Source: Ovoidimarina sp963698645 (GTDB lineage Bacteria > Pseudomonadota > Alphaproteobacteria > Rhodobacterales > Rhodobacteraceae). Taken from it: 64,000 nt of DNA. The notes below the pieces were generated by a model. The model did no database searches and had not been told where the DNA came from. It saw only the letters and a list, made by a program, of their open reading frames with translations. Position 1 is the first letter of the stretch, and every line of letters begins with the position of its first letter. The DNA lies in the NCBI GenBank assembly GCA_963698645.1, contig CAVORP010000009.1, positions 124,001-188,000 of the forward strand. Reading direction: 5' to 3'. This document shows, in pieces, positions 10,083 to 18,460 of this stretch. The position numbers and the translations under genes are program-made.

Positions 10083-10366
10083 TCCACCACCTTCGGAACT
10101 GCGAAGAAGCCTTCGCGCGCATCGGGCGCGTTCGACAGGATCTTGTCGGCCATGTTGCCGGCCGTGACCACGTCGGCGCGGCGCTTGAGGCGCTGGGGCG
10201 TGACGCTGGTCATCGGTTCGACGCCCTCGACATCGACCTCGTTCAATTGCTCGATGAAGCCCAGGATGTCGTTGAATTCGCCCGCCAGCACGGCGAGGTC
10301 TTTTTCCTCGACCTTGATGCGGGCAAGCTTGGCGACGCGGCGCGCGGTCTCGATGTCGATGGACAT
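10079..10366 (-). CDS. gatC: Asp/Glu-tRNA amidotransferase subunit C
   Basis: 95 residues, intact. It has the usual GatC pattern: VAKLARIKVEEKDLAVLAGE, then ILGFIEQLNEVDVEGVEPM. The chain wraps around GatA and stabilises the GatCAB complex. A GGAGGC-like site precedes the ATG. It overlaps the gatA start, so stoichiometric translation is likely. Confidence 0.93.
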   Translation of the reverse strand: MSIDIETARRVAKLARIKVEEKDLAVLAGEFNDILGFIEQLNEVDVEGVEPMTSVTPQRLKRRADVVTAGNMADKILSNAPDAREGFFAVPKVVE

Positions 10367-10429
10367 GGGGCCTCCGGGGTTTTCTGTCGGTAGTCGTCGT
10401 CTGTATTCGTCGTCTGTGTTGGGCAGCGT

Positions 10430-11092
10430 TTAGCGCCCGGCTGCGCGGGCTTCAAGCACATGCCTGCGATAGACTTCGATCATCCAGCCCAGCATTGCGC
10501 CGTTCAGGATGTGCCACCACAGATGCGTGCCCATGGGCAGTGCGGTGCAGAGCGGGTCGTCGAGCGAGCGCAGCGTCAGCGAGAGGGTGAGGAGGCCCGC
10601 GCCGATGGCGAGGCCCCGGGCGGTGGCGGGGGCGCGGCGGCGCAGGAGAAGGGCAGTGGCGGCGATCAGGAGGGGCACCGGCCAATAGGCGGCGGAGATC
10701 GCGAAGAACGGCAGGGATTGAAAGAGCGGGATCAGGGCGGCGGCATAGGGGATGAAGGCCAAGGTGCCAAGTGCTGCGGCCCAGAGCGGCCAGCCCCAAT
10801 AGGTGCGGTTGGCGGCAAAGAGATAGGCGAGGATGAAGAGCGCGATCGGAATCACGTCGGCCAGCGCGGCCCAGCGGGTGGCCAGCGTGTGAAACAGCGC
10901 CGAGCCGATCCCGATGGCGGCAAGGAGGGCGATCAGCAGGGTTGCCATGGGCATCCCCTGCCCCCGGGTCCGGCGCCACATGACGAAGGCCGCGATCAGG
11001 AAGGCCAGATTGGTGAGCGCATTGAGCGGTTCGGCCCAAAGCCCCGGCCCCAGCCGTTCGCAGTATCCGTCGATCTGGGCCGTCCAGTCCAC
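10430..11092 (-). CDS. Ceramidase-domain (alkaline ceramidase-like) membrane protein
   Basis: 220 residues with about seven membrane segments. The alkaline ceramidase/PAQR-like hydrolase pattern is visible: an acidic cap IDGYCERLGPGLWAEPLNALTN, GSALFHTLATRWAALADVIP with the Ser, His and Asp, and the late HLWWHILNG histidines. These positions coordinate the catalytic zinc in alkaline ceramidases. It is a bacterial member of the family; the lipid substrate is unknown. It stands alone between gatC and a convergent stretch. Confidence 0.75.
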   Translation of the reverse strand: MDWTAQIDGYCERLGPGLWAEPLNALTNLAFLIAAFVMWRRTRGQGMPMATLLIALLAAIGIGSALFHTLATRWAALADVIPIALFILAYLFAANRTYWGWPLWAAALGTLAFIPYAAALIPLFQSLPFFAISAAYWPVPLLIAATALLLRRRAPATARGLAIGAGLLTLSLTLRSLDDPLCTALPMGTHLWWHILNGAMLGWMIEVYRRHVLEARAAGR

Positions 11093-11265
11093 GCCAGTCG
11101 TCCTTGTCGGTTTCGCAGGCAGGCTCTCGTTCCGCCGCCCGCGGCAGGTGGCCCGACCGGGGACGCGCTGTCAATCGGATCGGAGGGTGGGGACGCGGAG
11201 GGTACGGGGACATGTGGCGAAGCATCGCGTTGGGGGTAACGGACCGTCTTGCCAGTCAAGGCGCG

Positions 11266-11922
11266 CTAGATCTGCAGGCCGAGAAAGATCACGGCCAAGG
11301 GTACCGGAGAAACCGCGATTGCGATCGTCAGGAAGGTCGGTACCGGCGAAAACAGGCCGCTCAGGCCCGCCATCATCATGATGCCGCCACCACCGCCGAT
11401 GATGGAATTACCGGGCGTATTCACCGCCAGCGCCATCGCGATGTAGCGATAGCGCAGGCCGAAGCCGAGCATCGGCCCCGGGTCGTCGCCAAGCACCATC
11501 GCCAGCCGCTCGTCCTGCGACAGCGGCGCGGCGCGGGCTACGAGACCGGCCGCACGCGTCATCCGCAGGGTGGACAGGACGCGCTCCAGCAGGCTTATCG
11601 GCAGGAAGCGGCCTATCGTGTAGGCGAGCATCATCGAGGCGACCGTGGCCACGTAGATCAGCGGTGCGATGCCCGGGCCGAGGGCCGCCAGCATCGCCAG
11701 CCCGATCTCTGCGCCCGGCACGAAGGGAAGCGCAAGCAACCCGACATAGGCAAGTGTGCCCATCATGATCGCACGGTGAAACTGTTGTTCGTTCTCCGGC
11801 ATGATCGTGAGGTTCAGGGCCTCGCGCACCATATGCGCCCCCCAGGTCGCGGCCAGCAGGAACATGACGAGGAGCATGAAGCGCAAGAAAAGGGCGAGAG
11901 GCCGCGATTGCGATGTGGTCAA
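11266..11922 (-). CDS. Multi-pass membrane protein, TVP38/DedA-like (tentative)
   Basis: About 218 residues with five or six hydrophobic segments (LALFLRFMLLVMFLLAATWG first). The middle, LPFVPGAEIGLAMLAALGPG, resembles the entry helix of the VTT/DedA fold. A glycine-rich loop (NSIIGGGGGIMMMAG) precedes the last segments. I chose TTG at 11922 because GATGAGG lies just upstream and the previous gene ends ten bases before it. Family assignment is by pattern only and could be wrong; transport or lipid scrambling would be a guess. Confidence 0.55.
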   Translation of the reverse strand: MTTSQSRPLALFLRFMLLVMFLLAATWGAHMVREALNLTIMPENEQQFHRAIMMGTLAYVGLLALPFVPGAEIGLAMLAALGPGIAPLIYVATVASMMLAYTIGRFLPISLLERVLSTLRMTRAAGLVARAAPLSQDERLAMVLGDDPGPMLGFGLRYRYIAMALAVNTPGNSIIGGGGGIMMMAGLSGLFSPVPTFLTIAIAVSPVPLAVIFLGLQI

Positions 11923-11932
11923 GAACCGGACC

Positions 11933-12415
11933 TCATCCGGAAACCCCGTCACCCGCAGGAGGCGTGGGCGACCCCAGCCCCGTGACATTGATCTGATGCG
12001 TCCAATACCAACGCCGCGTGGTCCAGGTTCCTTCGAACCGGATTTCGTCGCCGACCACGGTGCCATAGAAGACGACCGTGTGGGGCGCATCGGGGCATTC
12101 CGTCCGGGCCGTGAAATGGATCACGTCGCCCTCGCGCTTTGTCTGATAATCGGACCAGCCGAAATCACAGTATGCTTGGCACATCACCGACTGAAACGTG
12201 CCGTCCCTGAATACGAGCTCGTCGGTCAGGATCTCTCCCGTTTCCACGATCGTGTCCACGGTGTAGAAAACGCGGCCATCCAGCACGCTGCCCCGCGACC
12301 AGTCTCCGTCGGGGACGCTGTAATCGGGCACATCGCCGTTCATCGCCGTCAGCGTCGCCGCGCCGGTTCCGAGCGTCACCACCGCGATCGCCGCGACTTG
12401 AAGAATTTGAGCCAT
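11933..12415 (-). CDS. Small secreted protein of unknown function
   Basis: 160 residues starting at ATG 12415 after GGGGGGCACC. The N-terminus is a likely signal peptide (AQILQVAAIAVVTLGTGAATLTA). The mature part is beta-rich with repeated strand-turn patterns (VLDGRVFYTVDTIVETGEIL, EGDVIHFTARTECP, DEIRFEGTWTTRRWYW) and four cysteines, suggesting a small disulfide-bonded beta barrel. I recognise no family. It is ten bases upstream of the membrane protein gene, so the two may be co-transcribed. Confidence 0.6.
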   Translation of the reverse strand: MAQILQVAAIAVVTLGTGAATLTAMNGDVPDYSVPDGDWSRGSVLDGRVFYTVDTIVETGEILTDELVFRDGTFQSVMCQAYCDFGWSDYQTKREGDVIHFTARTECPDAPHTVVFYGTVVGDEIRFEGTWTTRRWYWTHQINVTGLGSPTPPAGDGVSG

Positions 12416-13204
12416 GGTGCCCCCCAGAAACCGCGGGCCAGACGCGAACCCGCTGAATAATCGCTGACTTTCCCTTTGATACATGGCTGCGTTTCCACCG
12501 CAAAGGAAAACCGGGGGGAACGGCCTTGGCCGTGAAGTCATTGCCTTAATTTCCGGCATCCGTGGGAGAGGTTCCCTGCGCCGCGCGATCCGGCCCCCGG
12601 TGCAGTGCCACGCCACGGGCCGGTGCGCGCCCGGCCTCCGCCCGGGACCCTGCAATCTACGTTTCGTCCGGCAATCAGGTCGTTGCTGCCCCGCGCAGCG
12701 AAGGGCTGCTCTGAGCCCGAAGTGACGGATGCTGCAGCAGGGATAAATGTCCGCTTCTCTGAATGGCAAGGGGAGAGAGCTGGAATTGGACTGACTGGAC
12801 GTCGCCCGACCCGTAGTGCGATCATGCGAGTAACTACCCACTTGCGTCTTGCCAATCAGCCTCGTCCGCTCGCAATCCGCTGACGTTCGAATGTGTGATA
12901 GCGCCCCATTGAACACGGCAACGACCCGGAAACCTCGCGGCCATCGGTGTCTTCTGGCATAGCACGCTGCAACGCGTCCGCCGCCAATTTTTCGATCAGT
13001 TCCACTGCACCTGCCAATGCGACCGACGCCACGCCCCTGTGCCACGATAACCCTTGCCAGAACAGAAGCAGGTGATCCGCCAGTCGGGTGAGACCCGGAT
13101 GGGTTGAGGATCCTGGCGCTTGTTCTTGCATGCGCGACAGTATCTTCCGGCGACCCGAACTGATCACCCAGGCCGACACACTCGGTGCCATCAAAATCCG
13201 AAGG
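12416..13204. other. Intergenic remnant region, no confident gene
   Basis: About 790 bases between the secreted-protein gene and the transposase remnant. Open frames exist on the minus strand, one of them about 112 codons (12856-13194), but none resembles a known protein or has a ribosome site. The transposase frame stays open right through this stretch only because stop codons are rare here. It looks like debris left by insertion and recombination. Confidence 0.5.
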
Positions 13205-14056
13205 CGACGTCATCCCAACGACCAGAAGTTGCCGGAGATACTGGTCGCCCATCTTGGTGATCCTCCCCAACTTCTCTTTGCCTCCGCTGGATTTGTTCGC
13301 TGGCGTCAGGCCCAGCCAGGCGGCGAACTCGCGACCGTTCCTGAACTGATGGCCATCTCCGATACTTGCGATGATCGCTGAGGCTGTGACAGCGCCGACA
13401 CCGGGGATCGTGCGCAGAAGTCGCACACGTGCATCTTCTTTGGCCACTTGCTTGAGGCGCTCTTCATACCAGCGGACCCTCTTATGCAAAGCCATGAGCT
13501 GTTCGGACAGATTGCGGATCACTTCATTGGCGATGTCGGGCAGATCAAGAACTTCACCCAGCGTGATGTCTTCGGCGAAGCCAATTACCCGGGCCAGCCC
13601 TCTTGGGATGTAGATGCCGCAACTCGGAACCAGACCACGCAGATTGTTGATGAGTTGCGTTCTCTGGCGTACCAGAAGATCACGCGCCCGATGTAGGGAC
13701 AGCAATGATTGCTGCTCGACTGTCTTGATCGCAACAAAGCGCATGGTCGGACGGGTCACAGCCTCGCAGATCGCCTGGGCATCAATGGCGTCTGACTTCC
13801 CGCGTTTGACGTATGGCTTCACGTACATCGGCGGGATCAATCGCACATCATGGCCCAAGGCTGTGAGTTCGCGGGCCAATGGTGTGCACTGCTGCAGGAT
13901 TCCATGCCAATTAGGCAAGGCTCCAACTTCGCAAAGAAAGGCAGAAACTGCGCCCGCCGCAGCTGCTTGTTGAAAACAACTTCCTCGGTTGCAGAGATTT
14001 CCGTGAACTTGAAAAACGTTCTTGGCGAGATCAACGCCGATTGTGGTAACTTGCAT
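13205..14056 (-). pseudogene. IS110-family transposase, 3' truncated
   Basis: It starts at ATG 14056 with the DEDD catalytic domain (TTIGVDLAKNVFQVHG; then YVKRGKSDAIDAQAICEA with the next acidic residues). It continues into the Tnp_20 domain (RTIPGVGAVTASAIIASIGD, then FAAWLGLTPANKSSGGKEKL). Similarity stops at DQYLRQLLVVGMTS, about 284 residues in; the usual last 40-60 residues, with their ANKTAR-like motif, are missing in all frames. The frame then runs on into unrelated DNA. IS110 elements lack clear inverted repeats, so the element edges cannot be placed. Probably inactive. Confidence 0.85.
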
Positions 14057-14320
14057 TGGGTGGCTCCTCTCATAAGCAGATATGGACATCTGCACTATGG
14101 CGCATTGCGACGCCGGTTGAAGCAGGAGCCATCCACCCCATCAGCCCTGAGCCCAGAGCGGTCATCCCTGATCAGATGTGAAACGGGACGCGGGTTTTTG
14201 TGCGTGGCACGACGCAGATCAATGTCCGATGGTCCGGGGCAAGCCATGATGCTGCTGGTAGCTTGGCGCGGCGTTGTGTTAGCACGCGCTGTTCTGGCAT
14301 TCAGCTAAGGGTATGAACTC

Positions 14321-14674
14321 ATGGGAAAACCAAAGGAAACAACAGCCGTGGAAGACAACAGCGCATCGGCGGCGACTGCGGCAATGATGGCCATCAACCC
14401 GGTCGGCACCAAGGCTTGGCTGGACATGACGTCCGAAGGCAGGCAATTCATCATGAAACGACTTCAGCAGGATCTCGAAACGCAAGAGGCCATGCTGAAA
14501 TGCAAGAACCCGATGGAGTTACTGGAGGTTCAGTCGGAGTACATCAAGACGGCCATGGAACAGTACACGGATGAAGTCACGCGCCTTTGCAATGCGATGT
14601 TCAGGGCGACGAAAGAGACAGCCGATGACACGCGGTCAGGTCGTGCCCGCGGCTATGACGACGTTCCGCTCTGA
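14321..14674 (+). CDS. Phasin family protein
   Basis: 117 residues, ATG at 14321 after TAAGGGT. The pattern is phasin-like: an amphipathic helix bundle with RQFIMKRLQQDLETQEAML, then CKNPMELLEVQSEYIKTAME, the phasin signature, and a final helix YTDEVTRLCNAMF. Phasins coat polyhydroxyalkanoate granules. No PHA synthase or depolymerase is nearby. Base composition is lower in GC than the core genome around it, like the rest of 11.9-17.6 kb. Confidence 0.8.
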   Translation: MGKPKETTAVEDNSASAATAAMMAINPVGTKAWLDMTSEGRQFIMKRLQQDLETQEAMLKCKNPMELLEVQSEYIKTAMEQYTDEVTRLCNAMFRATKETADDTRSGRARGYDDVPL

Positions 14675-14836
14675 ATTGGATTGTCGGGCCGAACCGGACA
14701 TTCGACAGAACTCCCCAGAGTTCTGCTTTGAGCCCGAAACGGATCACTGCTGGAAGCATGATCGGCAGTGAGTGCTCCCCCGGTTGCGGTGTTGCAGCGG
14801 GACAGCCTCCTGCTGCGACTATTCGGTTTTCAAACG

Positions 14837-15611
14837 TCAGGGCAGAAAGATTTCTCTGAACTCGAACCGGTATGTCCAGAATCGCAATGACCTGTTCATC
14901 GCCGTTGAAAATAGCAGCCAGCTCGGGCACCGAGTTCGTCATGCTGAACGCGCCGGCCAACGGCTTGCCGACTGCGGTACTCATGGCTAGGTCTGTGACG
15001 CTGTCATACCGATAAATCCGATAGAAATCGGGGGTCGCGGCGGAATAGGATAATGCCTCGCTTGAACTCCAACTGCGCAGACCGGTCGTGTAGTTGAGTG
15101 ACATGGCCAGCTCACCTCCGGATGCCGCCATTCTCCACGCATCCGTGCTTTGTCGGCCTCCGGCGGCGGGGCCGGTCAGGGAGTTCGTGCGCGTGATCTC
15201 TGCAGCAACGTTAAGGCCGTAAGGGTCATTTTCGGGTTCTGAGGTATAGATGCTCATGACAAAGGTCCGGACGGCATCGCCCCCAGCCTGCTTGGCAAGT
15301 CCGACAAGAATGACTGCTCTGCGGCTAGCGGGTGCAAGCGGTTTTCCTTCTGCATCGACCATCAATAGCCCATCGACAAAGGAAACCAGCAGATTGGAAC
15401 CTTTGAGCGGTCCGCCCGGGAATGGTGCGGATGTCCAGCCCTCAGGCAACAGTTCCTGCACACCTTCGGCGTCGACACTCAGACCTACGATGACCCGACT
15501 ATCGATATTTGTGCCTATGTACGTCTCGGCATAGGCGCTCGACCTCGTTGTCAGTAAGAAGACGCCGACCAGGAGCGCCATCTGGGCACCCAAAACGAAT
15601 TTCCGCATCAT
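14837..15611 (-). CDS. Secreted protein of unknown function, acetoacetate-decarboxylase-like (frame broken near 14873)
   Basis: About 257 residues with a signal peptide (MRKFVLGAQMALLVGVFLLT...SSAYAE). A strong ribosome site, GGAGGGTCTT, precedes ATG 15611. The body (VEVQELLPEGW-type motif seen as GVQELLPEGWTSAPFPGG, then GSNLLVSFVDGLL and AFSMTNSVPELAAIF) loosely recalls the ADC/DUF2071 beta fold. Near 14873 dropping one G changes the end from a long implausible tail to ILTYRFEFREIFLP followed by a stop at 14837. Role unknown; probably periplasmic. Confidence 0.6.
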
Positions 15612-16083
15612 AAGACCCTCCTTTCATACCTGAAACGAGCAGGAAGATGTGAACCTGACTCACAAGATGAGTATCGGGTGACCGAGATGTTCCGGACAAT
15701 GCTTTGGATCAAGTCGGCACAATTTTGTTGCGACACATCGAGTGTCCGCTTTGTCCACACAGCAGACACTGGTGCCAAGTGCAGCGAAAGGCAGCACTGA
15801 GTCCAGAGTGAACGTTAATGCCGCGCGCGTCATCGAACTCTAAGAGAGATTAGCTGAACTTCGCGACGTCAGTTCCAGAAGTTCACTCTTCGCACGAAGC
15901 TGCAATTGCATTCAAAACGGTCTGCTGCATATGCAATCGATCGACGCCGCCAAAGCAAACAACTTCATCCTGCCCGTCCCCTGAACGGTTATTGAAAGCT
16001 CCACCAGAAATCCCGCTAACGCATCTTTCTAGCTTGATTGTAGATCATTGGTCGTTCGTAAGTCACCAACATCCAAGGCCAAA
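15612..16083. other. Intergenic, no gene seen
   Basis: About 470 bases of AT-richer DNA between two minus-strand genes. I find no credible open frame, RNA gene or strong terminator. It must hold the promoter of the secreted-protein gene that starts at 15611. Confidence 0.5.
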
Positions 16084-16483
16084 CTATTCTTGTATCGACT
16101 CCAGATAGTAGGCAAGCGACAAGATGCGCCCGCGGGCGATATAGTCCGGAGACTTTCCCGAAACTGCTCCAGGGATCCTGGAATACAGCGCCCCAAACCG
16201 GCATGCCAGAGCCGTGGGCACGTACATCTGAACGCCCGTCGATGATTTGCAGTACCTTATGCATCGGGAAGACGCCATCATTGGCCGCGGCGAGGCCCGT
16301 TAGCGAAGGGACGACGACTGTCATCAAATCAGCGACCGGCCCTTTGCCCTTTGCATCCACTCCATGGCACGACGCGCAGGCATTCACATACTCAAATTCC
16401 CCCGCTTCATCGGCAATGGCTGGTGCTGCCAGCACGACAAGAACCGCAACTGAAGCTTTCTGAACGGCGTTGATCAAATTCAT
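16084..16483 (-). CDS. Small periplasmic c-type cytochrome (frame broken near 16172)
   Basis: About 132 residues. It has a signal peptide (ASVAVLVVLAAPAIADEA) and a single haem site CASCH in YVNACASCHGVDAKGKGP, with a candidate axial Met in HGSGMPVWGAVF. This is the layout of a class I monohaem cytochrome c. One extra C in a CCC run near 16172 breaks the frame; without it the protein ends DYIARGRILSLAYYLESIQE. I start at the ATG at 16483, which follows GGGGGTACTAAG, and not at an upstream one. Electron partner unknown. Confidence 0.8.
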
Positions 16484-16956
16484 CTTAGTACCCCCAAGTC
16501 GGTGATAGCAGTTCGCTATCCCGCGGCTCAACTTTTTGCCGAATTGATGAGCGAGTAGCGATTACAGACCTATCATAGTAGACAACAAGCCGGCACATTG
16601 CAAAATTAATATATTTTCGGACATTGAGCAGCATCGCTCCGAGGGCAAGCAACCCGCCGCGCCTCGGAGTGCCGGCGGGTCCACGTCCAAGCCCCCAACT
16701 CGGCTATGGTCACGACAGTGAAGGTCACCCACCCGGGGTAAAGGTTGGATGCGGAAGGCACGAAGGTCTGCAACCGACAGGGTAATGTCAGTGCGGCGTT
16801 TCTGATTAGTTGGCACCTGAGTCCGCAGAGCCGTCGTCCCTGCCCTGAGCAGCGAACGCTGCTTCGCGTCCAAAAGCGGACCTGGTCTCGAAACTTGGTC
16901 TATAACCTCGCGGAAGAATTCGTAGGATGCCTGCGACGCGGAGTGAGGAAAGAGCG
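16484..16956. other. Intergenic, no gene seen
   Basis: About 470 bases between the divergent cytochrome and cNMP-binding genes. No convincing coding frame or RNA. The promoters of both genes should lie here. Confidence 0.5.
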
Positions 16957-17595
16957 ATGGATCAGATCATGGCAGTAGAATGGATCGAGGTCGTCGGCTG
17001 GCTGGCTTCGTTCCTGACGATAGCGACTTACTCCATGAACACGATGATGCCGCTTCGGATTTTCGCGATCGGATCATCGCTCTGCTTTCTTTGCTATGCA
17101 TTCATTCTCGGACTGTGGCCCCTTCTTGCGATGGAGGTCATTCTCCTGCCAATCAACTGCTACAGGTTCTGGCAGATACTCACGCTTCGTGGCCGGCTGT
17201 CGCGGGCAGCCGAGACCACCGAAGCCGATTTCTCGGTCATCAAGAGATACGGGAAAGCGCGGAGGATCGATGCGGGAACGCTTATCTTCAAGCGAAATGA
17301 CCCGGTGGACAGGCTTTATTTTCTGGCGACAGGTCGGGTCAAAATCGAGGAACTGGATATCGAGGTACCGGCAGGCAATATCTTCGGTGAAATCGCGTTC
17401 TTCACCGATGCCGCCAAACGCACCGCAACAGCGCGCTGCCTTGAAGACGCAACGGTCTATGAAATCGACAAGAAGCGTTTCATGAGGCTCCAGTTCGAGG
17501 ACCCAAGCTTTGGTTTGTCGGTGATGCGCACGATCACGCAGCGCCTCACTGCCAACGGCAATTTAGGCAACGGCATCAGCAGAGCAGTTCAATAA
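16957..17595 (+). CDS. Membrane protein with C-terminal cyclic nucleotide-binding domain
   Basis: 212 residues. The first 80 hold about three membrane helices (VVGWLASFLTIATYSMNTM, then FAIGSSLCFLCYAFILGLW), resembling the YgjV/PQ-loop half-transporter type. Residues about 95-195 form a cNMP-binding barrel (DAGTLIFKRNDPVDRLYFLA, then VPAGNIFGEIAFFTDAAKRT, the phosphate-binding cassette). There is no HTH, so it is not a transcription factor. It may sense a nucleotide at the membrane. GTGAGGAAAGAG precedes the start. Confidence 0.75.
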   Translation: MDQIMAVEWIEVVGWLASFLTIATYSMNTMMPLRIFAIGSSLCFLCYAFILGLWPLLAMEVILLPINCYRFWQILTLRGRLSRAAETTEADFSVIKRYGKARRIDAGTLIFKRNDPVDRLYFLATGRVKIEELDIEVPAGNIFGEIAFFTDAAKRTATARCLEDATVYEIDKKRFMRLQFEDPSFGLSVMRTITQRLTANGNLGNGISRAVQ

Positions 17596-17613
17596 TTGGC
17601 CCGTCCGAGCTTT

Positions 17614-17649
17614 CCCACGAAACCGTGCATTCACCCAAGGTTCCGTGGG
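17614..17649. terminator. Hairpin between convergent genes
   Basis: CCCACGAAACC at 17614-17624 pairs with GGTTCCGTGGG at 17639-17649 with one mismatch. It lies between the convergent cNMP-binding gene and the CaiD-like gene, where a bidirectional terminator is expected. There is no T-run, so termination strength is uncertain. Confidence 0.4.
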
Positions 17650-17674
17650 GATACACGGGCGCGGCTTTGATGCC

Positions 17675-18460
17675 CTACTTTCCCTTCCACACCGGATCGC
17701 GTTTTTCGGCGAAGGCGCGCGCGCCCTCCAGTTGGTCTTCCGAACTGTAGAGCCGATCGACGGTCGGGAACTGCCGTTTGGTGATCCGGTTCAGCGCGTC
17801 CTGAAACCGCATCGCCTCGGCTTCGCGCACCACTTCCTTGATCGCGGCATAGACCAGCGGCGGGCCGCTTTCGAGAAGCCGCGCCAACTCCCACGTCTTG
17901 TCCAGAAGCTGCGCCTGCGGCACCATCTCGCGCAGGAGCCCCCAGCGAAGCGCCTCCTCGGCATCGAACCACCGCCCGGTCAGCAACAGGTCCATCGCCA
18001 CGTGATAGGGAATCCGCTTGGGCAATTTGCAGGCCGCCGCATCCGCCACCGTGCCCGACCGGATCTCTGGCAGCGCGAATGTCGCATTGTCAGAGGCCAG
18101 GATCAGGTCGCAGGACAGGGCCAGTTCGAGGCCGCCACCGCAGCAGATGCCGTTTACCGCCGCGATCACCGGCTTGTTCAGGCCGGGCAGTTCCTGCAAC
18201 CCGCCGAAGCCCCCAACCCCGTAATCGCCATCCACCGCATCGCCATCGGCGGCGGCCTTGAGATCCCAGCCCGGGCAGAAGAATTTGTCGCCCTCTGCCC
18301 GCAGGATCGCCACCCGCAGGCTGTCATCGTCGCGAAATGCCAGAAACGTCTCGCCCATGATCCGGCTTGTCACAAGGTCGATGGCATTGGCCTTGGGCCG
18401 GTCCAGCGTCACTTCGAGTATCGCGCCCTCGCGTCGGGTGCGGATCGGTCCATCGGTCAT
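17675..18460 (-). CDS. caiD: Carnitinyl-CoA dehydratase-like enoyl-CoA hydratase
   Basis: 261 residues, crotonase fold. The oxyanion-hole segments are KFFCPGWDLKAA (about 59-70) and NGICCGGGLELALSCD (103-118); a catalytic Glu sits in FALPEIRSGT (about 132). The overall match is to CaiD-type enzymes, which hydrate crotonobetainyl-CoA to carnitinyl-CoA. The gene ends a three-gene unit with an acyl-CoA synthetase one base upstream and an acyl-CoA dehydrogenase before that. The order of chemistry (activate, dehydrogenate, hydrate) fits gamma-butyrobetaine or carnitine catabolism. The symbol is by similarity; a general short-chain hydratase is possible. Confidence 0.75.
   Translation of the reverse strand: MTDGPIRTRREGAILEVTLDRPKANAIDLVTSRIMGETFLAFRDDDSLRVAILRAEGDKFFCPGWDLKAAADGDAVDGDYGVGGFGGLQELPGLNKPVIAAVNGICCGGGLELALSCDLILASDNATFALPEIRSGTVADAAACKLPKRIPYHVAMDLLLTGRWFDAEEALRWGLLREMVPQAQLLDKTWELARLLESGPPLVYAAIKEVVREAEAMRFQDALNRITKRQFPTVDRLYSSEDQLEGARAFAEKRDPVWKGK

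Noticed and set aside
12856..13194. A 112-codon minus-strand frame next to the transposase end
   Set aside because: No family resemblance, no ribosome site, and it lies in a gap formed by recombination. Too weak to call.
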